Source: Desulfarculales bacterium UBA696 (lineage in GTDB: Bacteria; Desulfobacterota; Syntrophobacteria; Syntrophobacterales; Syntrophobacteraceae). From it: DNA of 64,000 bases. The notes below the pieces were generated by a model. It worked only from the letters and a program-made list of their open reading frames with translations. It was not told the DNA's origin and ran no database searches. This document shows positions 58,662-64,000 of the stretch, piece by piece. The translations under genes and the position numbers were made by a program. How positions within the stretch are numbered: position 1 is the first letter of the stretch; each line of letters starts with the position of its first letter. The stretch is from positions 186,001 to 250,000 of the forward strand of contig DBMO01000002.1 in assembly GCA_002298995.1 (NCBI GenBank). Reading direction: 5' to 3'.

Positions 58662-59870
58662 CTAATCTGCGTAGAGCCGACACTGCTCGCGTTGCAGCTC
58701 GTACTCGGCCAGGCCGCCACTCCATTCCGACTCGAGGATATCCAGGTCTTCTCCCGCCTCGATTCGGCGCCGCACCGGGCCGCTTCCGATAAGAATGTCT
58801 ATGGGAAGCTTCTCCCATTCGTATTCGTAAGGCGGATCAAGCCACCGAAACTCTTCCGGATGTTCCGCTAGAAGGGCCTGGATAATGGCCAGGCCCGTCC
58901 TGTAGGGTTTGAACCCTTTCTTGTCCGTAATATGCACTTGGAACCCGAAGCAGGGCTCCCCTTTATACTTGTCGAAAGCCGGCTCGAAGACCACCGGCCT
59001 TAAAACCGCCCCGCGCATTGCGGACTTTTCAAGCCTGTCGAATACCCGCGCCTGATCAATCCACGGTGCGCCGAAGATCTGGAAGGGGATGGTTGTGCCG
59101 CGTCCCTCGCTCACGTTTGTTCCCTCCAGGAGAACCATGCCGGGATAGAGCAGCGAGGTCTCCCAGGTGGGCATGTTGGGCGATGGAAAAATCCAGTGAA
59201 GGCCGAGATCGCCATAAAAGCGGCTTCGCCTCCAGCCGCGCATGCCGATCACCTCGAGGTCGCAATCCATACAGGCCTCGGATCGGATCAAGCCGGCAAA
59301 TTCGCCTGGTGTCAACCCATGTCGCATTGGGACCTTGTACCTTCCAACAAAGGAGCGGAACTCCACATCGGGCAGGTTTCCTTCAATTTCCGTACCAGTA
59401 ATTGGGTTGGGCCTGTCCAGGACAACCACTTTTACCCCGGCGAGCGCGGCGGCCTCCATGCACAGTCCCATCGTTGTCGTATAGGTGTAGACGCGGGTAC
59501 CCACATCCTGCAGATCGATGATTAGAATATCAATCATGTCAAGGGCTTCCGCGGGAGGCACGCGGGTCTCCGCGTAAAGGCTCACGACTGGTATCCGAAG
59601 GGCCTCATCGCGACCGTCCGCCGACTCGATCATGTTCGCCTGTTTTTCGGAATAGAAGCCGTGCTGAGGAGAAAAAAGGCAGGACAAACGCCCCCCGGAA
59701 GCGATTATCAGCTCTCTTACATGCCTTAGCGAACCGGAAACCGAGGCCTGGTTCGACAAAAGCCCGAGCCGTGCCGAGCGCAGCCACTGAGGGGGAGAAT
59801 CTATCAAACGCTCGCATCCAAGAAGGAATGAATCTTCTGACATCTTATTGTCCAAGTTTAGCTTGTGCAT
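58662..59870 (-). CDS. namZ: NamZ-type exo-beta-N-acetylmuramidase (DUF1343)
   Basis: 402 residues of the DUF1343 family, whose Bacillus member NamZ releases N-acetylmuramic acid from the non-reducing end of peptidoglycan fragments. LGLLSNQASVSGSLRH, FSPQHGFYSEKQANM, LIIDLQDVGTRVYTYTTTM, DRPNPITG and SEGRGTTIPFQIFGAPWI are family blocks. No signal peptide is seen in this frame, so the place of action is unclear. MSEDSF at the tenth codon is a second possible start; both lack a good ribosome site. Confidence 0.9.
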   Translation of the reverse strand: MHKLNLDNKMSEDSFLLGCERLIDSPPQWLRSARLGLLSNQASVSGSLRHVRELIIASGGRLSCLFSPQHGFYSEKQANMIESADGRDEALRIPVVSLYAETRVPPAEALDMIDILIIDLQDVGTRVYTYTTTMGLCMEAAALAGVKVVVLDRPNPITGTEIEGNLPDVEFRSFVGRYKVPMRHGLTPGEFAGLIRSEACMDCDLEVIGMRGWRRSRFYGDLGLHWIFPSPNMPTWETSLLYPGMVLLEGTNVSEGRGTTIPFQIFGAPWIDQARVFDRLEKSAMRGAVLRPVVFEPAFDKYKGEPCFGFQVHITDKKGFKPYRTGLAIIQALLAEHPEEFRWLDPPYEYEWEKLPIDILIGSGPVRRRIEAGEDLDILESEWSGGLAEYELQREQCRLYAD

Positions 59871-60257
59871 GAATTCGATTACAAGCCTACATCCAATGGC
59901 TTAAGATTTCAATGCTCCGATCCGGCGCTGATGCGGTCCCACTATTACGAATTCGTATCCCAAAGCTCAAAAACCGAACTGCCAGGCCGAATCGTTAAAA
60001 ACGTCAGGCCGAGCCGCCATCTTCTATTATGTGGGACAGGCTCTCCAGTCTGCCGAAAAATCCCGGGCTCAGGCGACGAAATTTTGACAAAAAGCGACCG
60101 GGGTGTCAGGATTTTATTGACCCTTTCCGCCGAGTTCGCCAAAATCCGAGCCGATTTGTCCGTTCCGGGGGAAGTTATCGGAAAAACAAGACCTCCCCTG
60201 ATGAAATGCACGGATAATAACCCTGCGCTGTAAAAACAGAAAGGAATTTCCAGGTCC
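59871..60257. other. Intergenic stretch with class C repeat
   Basis: 387 bp between divergent namZ and the oxidase gene. Overlapping frames here (such as 59865-60233) have no ribosome site and no family resemblance. The class C copy is at 60029. Confidence 0.55.
60029..60055. repeat. Class C short palindrome
   Basis: ATGTGGGACAGGCTCTCC then AGTCTGCCG; imperfect match to GGGGCAGGCTTTCCAGCCTGCC. Confidence 0.5.
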
Positions 60258-61661
60258 ATGCCTCTGCCCCTTAAGGAAATTTGCTCGATTGTAGGAAAAA
60301 AGCACCTCTCCACGGCCCCCGAGGACCTCCACTGCTACAGCTTCGATGCCAGCAAAATGCAGTTTCGCCCCGAAGCTGTGGCCTTTCCGGGTAGCGCGGC
60401 CGAAATCTCCGAGATTGTGAAGCTCGCAAACCGGGAACGGTTTGCGCTCTATCCAAGGGGATCCGGTTCGGGAATGGTGGGGGCGTGCCTTGCCAGGGAC
60501 GGCGGTCTGGTGGTCGTTACAAACCGTCTGAACAGAATAATCGAAATCGACGCGGACAACATGGTGGCGGTTGTCGAACCGGGGGTCGTGACGGGAGACT
60601 TCCAGAAAGCGTCGGCCAAAGTGGGGCTTCTATACCCCCCGGACCCCGCGAGCCTTCCCTTCTCGACCATGGGCGGAAACGTTGCCATGTGCTCGGGGGG
60701 CCCAAGAGCAGTAAAATACGGCGTAACCCGCGACTACATTCTGGGACTCGAGGTGGTGCTTCCAACCGGAGATATCGTTCGCACCGGGACCCGAACAATG
60801 AAGGGAGTAGTTGGCTACGATCTCACAAGGCTCATGACCGGCTCCGAAGGCACACTCGGGATATTCACCTCGATCACGGTCCGCCTAGTGCCCGCGCCCG
60901 AATCCGTGCGCACGCTTACCGCCGTCTTTCCGAAAATCGACGATGCCGCCCGAGCCGTTGCCGAAATACTCAAAAACCGCATCATACCCTCGACCATGGA
61001 GTTAATGGACCAGGCAACCATCCAGGCCGTCGAAAATTACCTGCATGCCGGCCTGCCCGCCGATGCAGAGGCCATAATGCTTATCGAAGTTGACGGGCCC
61101 GACATTGTGCTTGACGGCCAACTGGAAAAAATCGGGCAAATCTGCCAAAGCTGCGGCGCATCCAGGATTGATGCCGCCCGCACCGAACCCGAACGGGAAA
61201 AGCTCTGGCAGGCCAGAAGGTCCATATCGCCCGCCCTTGGCCGGATCAAGCCGGGAAAAATCAACGAAGACGTCACCGTCCCGCGCTCAAAAATCCCCGC
61301 GCTCGTTCGCGCAATAAGGGACTTGGCCGACAAATACAACCTCATTATCGTCTGCTTCGGCCATGCCGGGGACGGCAACATCCACACCAACATAATGCTC
61401 GACAGAAAAAACCCCGACGAGGCAAAACGCGCGGCAAAAGCGGTGGAGGAGCTTTTCAAAATAGTTCTGGACCTACATGGCACCCTGTCCGGCGAGCACG
61501 GCATCGGCATCGCCAAATCCCCCTTTATCGAGATGGAAGTCGGCCCCGGCGGCCTGGAGGCCATGCGCCGCATAAAACAGGCCCTCGACCCGCTAAATAT
61601 CATGAACCCCGGAAAGATGTTCGTGCCGGACAGGAGTTTTTTGGAGGGGGATTTTGGATAA
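60258..61661 (+). CDS. FAD-linked oxidase, GlcD/D-lactate dehydrogenase type
   Basis: 467 residues. FAD-binding PCMH domain about 35-215: PRGSGSGMVGACLARDGGLVV, VEPGVVTGDFQ, STMGGNVAMCSGGPRAVKYG and GSEGTLGIFT; C-terminal FAD-oxidase domain to the end with CFGHAGDGNIHTNIM and SGEHGIGIAKSPF. Uses a 2-hydroxyacid such as glycolate or D-lactate; substrate not predictable. No GlcE/GlcF partner or iron-sulfur subunit follows. AGGAA lies about 10 bases before the ATG. Confidence 0.93.
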   Translation: MPLPLKEICSIVGKKHLSTAPEDLHCYSFDASKMQFRPEAVAFPGSAAEISEIVKLANRERFALYPRGSGSGMVGACLARDGGLVVVTNRLNRIIEIDADNMVAVVEPGVVTGDFQKASAKVGLLYPPDPASLPFSTMGGNVAMCSGGPRAVKYGVTRDYILGLEVVLPTGDIVRTGTRTMKGVVGYDLTRLMTGSEGTLGIFTSITVRLVPAPESVRTLTAVFPKIDDAARAVAEILKNRIIPSTMELMDQATIQAVENYLHAGLPADAEAIMLIEVDGPDIVLDGQLEKIGQICQSCGASRIDAARTEPEREKLWQARRSISPALGRIKPGKINEDVTVPRSKIPALVRAIRDLADKYNLIIVCFGHAGDGNIHTNIMLDRKNPDEAKRAAKAVEELFKIVLDLHGTLSGEHGIGIAKSPFIEMEVGPGGLEAMRRIKQALDPLNIMNPGKMFVPDRSFLEGDFG

Positions 61662-61766
61662 CGGGATAGTTGCCCACATTTTGACCATACAGATGAAAAC
61701 TCAAAAACCGGACAAATTGCTCTTTGCTCTATAATAAATTGTTCAGTTATCGAATCCCACAAAAGT

Positions 61767-61800
61767 ATAAAAAAGGCAGAGCCATCGCTGACCCTGCCTT
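61767..61800 (-). terminator. Rho-independent terminator of the PEP-CTERM gene
   Basis: On the minus strand AAGGCAG (61800-61794) pairs with CTGCCTT (61779-61773), followed by TTTTTATAC. It lies 26 bases after the PEP-CTERM stop. On the plus strand it may also end the oxidase transcript, though the T-run is weak there. Confidence 0.85.
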
Positions 61801-61825
61801 CCGCTTCACAATATGCGACTGTTAA

Positions 61826-62476
61826 CTAAGATCCAAGCTTCTTTCTAACTGAAACGAGACCGACCAGACCGGAACCTATAAGTAACAAGGTGCAGGGTTC
61901 AGGAACTTGAGCACCACTCGCTCGGCCGAGGGTAACGTTATCTATAGCCGGTCCACTGCCAATTCCTTGTGCGGATGCAATAGAAAAACCTGTAAAATAC
62001 TCACCTGTACCGGCGGTAAATCCATAAAAATTAGGAGACAAGCTCGCGTTTGGCACGCTAAGGCCAGGGAAGGTGTAGCCCGCCAGATTCGTAGTTACGG
62101 TGAAGGTCATTTGGGAGTCAGCACCAATATACCCCAAGTCCAAAGCAAACATGTTGAAATGGGTACTGGTGTCGATATTGGCAGTAAGAGGACTCCAGAA
62201 ATCGTAAACCAAAACATTACTGATGGGAAGATAGAAGGTTGTCGGCCCAGCAATGAGATTCTTACCCGATGTATATGTTACACCGTGACTGGTCCACGGG
62301 TCGCCCGGATAGGTAAAACCACTGCCGAAATCTTCGAATCCGTAATTGTAATCAATAGTTCCTTGTGCATTAAACGCGGTTCGCAGGTTGTAGGTTGTTA
62401 GGTTCGCTGACGCCGGCGCCTGAATGCCAAGGCCCAAGATTCCGCAAATAGCAAGCAAAAACAATAACTTTTTCAT
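61826..62476 (-). CDS. PEP-CTERM sorting-domain secreted protein
   Basis: 216 residues. Signal peptide (KLLFLLAICGILGLGIQAPASA), Ser/Thr/Gly-rich mature part without cysteine pairs except C-terminal CT, and the sorting tail VPEPCTLLLIGSGLVGLVSVRKK: PEP motif, hydrophobic helix, basic end. Such proteins are processed by exosortase and moved to the cell surface or polysaccharide matrix. No exosortase is in the window. It has its own terminator and AT-rich flanks. Confidence 0.9.
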   Translation of the reverse strand: MKKLLFLLAICGILGLGIQAPASANLTTYNLRTAFNAQGTIDYNYGFEDFGSGFTYPGDPWTSHGVTYTSGKNLIAGPTTFYLPISNVLVYDFWSPLTANIDTSTHFNMFALDLGYIGADSQMTFTVTTNLAGYTFPGLSVPNASLSPNFYGFTAGTGEYFTGFSIASAQGIGSGPAIDNVTLGRASGAQVPEPCTLLLIGSGLVGLVSVRKKLGS

Positions 62477-62928
62477 TATCTCTCTTTTTGATTTTGAGTT
62501 AATGGAAAAGAAAAGGTCAGTGCCATATGGTTTTCAACTAGCAAACAATACCGAATCGAACAACTCATGTAGCTGGGTGCAAACTTTGTTCCAGTGGCCT
62601 TTTTTATACAGCAGCAGTTCGTGCCTAACGCATAAGTCAGCGATATAATTGCTGTAGGTTGCAGCTCATGTCACCAATCTGAGTGGGTGTCTATGGATAA
62701 TCCGTAGCAGGGAATTGTAAATAAAACCGACAAGGGTTAACAGAAATGCTAGGGCACCCTGTTTAAATAACATGATTACAATAGCTTACCCAAATAACTC
62801 GACTGCAAAAAAATTTTACAGTCAAAACTGTTAAGCGAGGGGCTAAGGCAGGCAACGAGAAACTGGACAAAACGGCAGAAGTGGCCAGGCAGATTATCCT
62901 CCCACGGGGTTTGTGCCGGCGCGGCTTT
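62477..62928. other. AT-rich intergenic stretch upstream of the PEP-CTERM gene
   Basis: 452 bp of AT-rich DNA. No gene, repeat or clear promoter recognised, apart from the expected promoter of the PEP-CTERM gene. Confidence 0.5.
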
Positions 62929-63504
62929 TCAGGCTGGAGGGATTGTCTCGAACCACAGGCTGCCCAGGTCGATTTCTACTTCGTTGAACGGTTCCGCCCT
63001 TACTTTGTCGTTATCGGCGTGGGTCTCCAGGAGCATCCATTTGCCTGATTCGAGTTTATAAACATCGAGCGTCCTGTTTGCTGGATCGATAAGCCAGAAG
63101 TATCCCACCCCGTACCGGGCATAGACAGGCATCTTTTTAGTTTTATCGATGCGAACGGTATTTGGTGAGATTATTTCGCAAACCCAGTCAGGGCAAACAG
63201 AAACCCAGTTTGTTTCTTCAGCGATGGGGAATCGTTCGTTTCGCCACCCTACCAGATCGGGAACAATTATATTGTCGCCCAGCCTTACTTCCAGCTTGTA
63301 GAGAATAATCCAGCCTCCGGGACCATTCTCGCCTAATTCGTAAGGAGCTATGAGCTTTGCGCTTAAAATTGTGGAGGCGCGGGCGTGTTCCCGTGATTGC
63401 CAGGGAGTTGTTACCAGCTTGCCGTCTATGATCTGTCCGACCATGTTGTCAGGAAGGTTGTACAAATCGTCATAGGTGGCTATCTTCTTTGCCGACTCGG
63501 ACAT
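62929..63504 (-). CDS. Uma2-family (DUF820) endonuclease-like protein
   Basis: 191 residues. The restriction-endonuclease-like fold shows the expected active-site pattern: IIVPDLVGWR (catalytic aspartate) followed by CPDWVCEIISPNTV (glutamate). YDDLYNLPDN near the start is typical. The function of this abundant family in cells is unknown. ATG at 63504 follows AAAGGAGG; the extension to 63531 is unneeded. Confidence 0.88.
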   Translation of the reverse strand: MSESAKKIATYDDLYNLPDNMVGQIIDGKLVTTPWQSREHARASTILSAKLIAPYELGENGPGGWIILYKLEVRLGDNIIVPDLVGWRNERFPIAEETNWVSVCPDWVCEIISPNTVRIDKTKKMPVYARYGVGYFWLIDPANRTLDVYKLESGKWMLLETHADNDKVRAEPFNEVEIDLGSLWFETIPPA

Positions 63505-63640
63505 TTTGCCTCCTTTCGCGGCCCAGGACATTTCTGGATGCTGGCGTGACCGTTCAGATTATGGCGTTTTATGCACATGGAATCAAACAGATTCGATTTG
63601 TCCGATTTTTGATTAGAGACTTGCAGCGGCGGGCAGGAAC

Positions 63641-63675
63641 GGTGGCCACGATAAAACCCTGTGTCCACCCTACAA
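63641..63675. repeat. Class A palindromic repeat
   Basis: GGTGGCCACGATAAAACCC then TGTGTCCACCCTACA: the core pairs GGTGG/CCACC, and the ATAAAACCC spacer and CCTACA end match other copies. Just upstream of the oligopeptidase start. Confidence 0.65.
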
Positions 63676-63706
63676 GATCTTCATTCCTCCACGAAGGGGG
63701 GGGTTA

Positions 63707-64000
63707 TTTGGAAAATCAATCCGTTGAAAATGTAAGATGGAACCTTGGCGACCTTTATGCCGGGCCGGACGCTCCGGAGATCGCGGCCGATGGACTGTGG
63801 TGCCGCGAGAGGGCCGGGAAGTTTTCCCGCTACCGCGGAAAGGTTGGCGGGCTGGGCGCGCCCGATCTGCTGGATGCCGTGAGGTCTCTCGAAGATCTGA
63901 ACGAGCGGGCGCAAAAGCTGCTTGCCTATTCTTACCTCTATTTTTCCACCCGGACCCAGGACCCGGCGGCGAGCGGACTTTTTCAGGCCCAGAAGGAACT
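63707..64000 (+). CDS. Oligoendopeptidase F-type M3 peptidase, N-terminal part (3' cut by window edge)
   Basis: Only the first 98 codons are in the window; the catalytic HExxH domain lies outside. The N-terminal part reads NVRWNLGDLYAGPDAPEI and, later, KFSRYRGKVGGLGAPDLLDAV, as in PepF-type metallopeptidases that degrade cytosolic oligopeptides. Start TTG at 63707 preceded by AAGGGGGGGG; no ATG is available nearby. Confidence 0.82.

Noticed and set aside
59865..60233. 122-codon plus-strand frame before the FAD oxidase
   Set aside because: Contains a class C repeat, no ribosome site or family motif.
1..64000. CRISPR arrays, rRNA genes, insertion sequences
   Set aside because: No regular spacer repeats, no rRNA sequence and no transposase or integrase gene were found in the window.

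Overview
The window reads as chromosome of an anaerobic Desulfobacterota (former Deltaproteobacteria) bacterium, probably Syntrophobacter-like. This is inferred from gene content and not from any database match: a ribD-ribE-ribBA-ribH-nusB operon, menaquinone made by the futalosine route, a CooC-type nickel ATPase, a pentaheme c-type cytochrome, split purine genes, a PEP-CTERM protein, and type IV pilus plus flagellar genes. The DNA is GC-rich and gene-dense, with many ATGA stop/start overlaps and frequent GTG or TTG starts.

Layout. 1-5.4 kb: end of glyA, then riboflavin synthesis and nusB. 5.5-10.2 kb: cooC-like gene and purine genes (IMP cyclohydrolase, purD, purQ, long purN). 10.3-14.5 kb: a MurU-like/AmgK-like sugar-nucleotide pair, a 46-residue basic protein with a terminator, and a metallophosphoesterase followed by a nucleotidyltransferase. 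14.6-24.7 kb: DUF72 protein, PAS-GAF histidine kinase, M42 peptidase, lipoprotein SppA, rfbB, a 2-hydroxyacid dehydrogenase, a DUF2059 protein and a DUF151 nuclease. 24.7-32.8 kb: miaB, a double cNMP-binding protein and the operon tetR-mqnE-mqnC-aminofutalosine deaminase-mqnA-ubiX, driven by a near-perfect promoter with two operator palindromes. 32.8-36.6 kb: zinc ribbon protein and fliD-fliS-fliT. 37-45 kb: lptF-lptG-PAP2 phosphatase, glycan-type genes, ferritin and a decayed YihY gene. 44.9-49.5 kb: marR-wrbA facing a cytochrome/beta-barrel/chromate transporter operon. 50.8-52.8 kb: a 1.9-kb mini-island beside tRNA-Leu(GAG), bounded by imperfect 142-144 bp direct repeats that include the tRNA 3' end; it carries a winged-helix/nucleotidyltransferase pair and an unknown gene, with no integrase. 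53-57.7 kb: a catalytically altered L,D-transpeptidase and pilMNO-Q without pilP. 57.8-64 kb: lepB, NamZ-type muramidase, GlcD-type oxidase, PEP-CTERM protein, Uma2 protein and the start of a pepF-type oligopeptidase.

Cell-envelope functions recur: lipopolysaccharide export with a lipid phosphatase, muramic-acid release (NamZ) and possible reactivation (AmgK/MurU-like), pili, and secretion peptidases. The intergenic spaces hold at least four families of short palindromic repeats. The most interesting points are the tRNA-associated toxin-antitoxin-like mini-island, the TetR-controlled menaquinone operon, and the transpeptidase whose catalytic cysteine is glycine.
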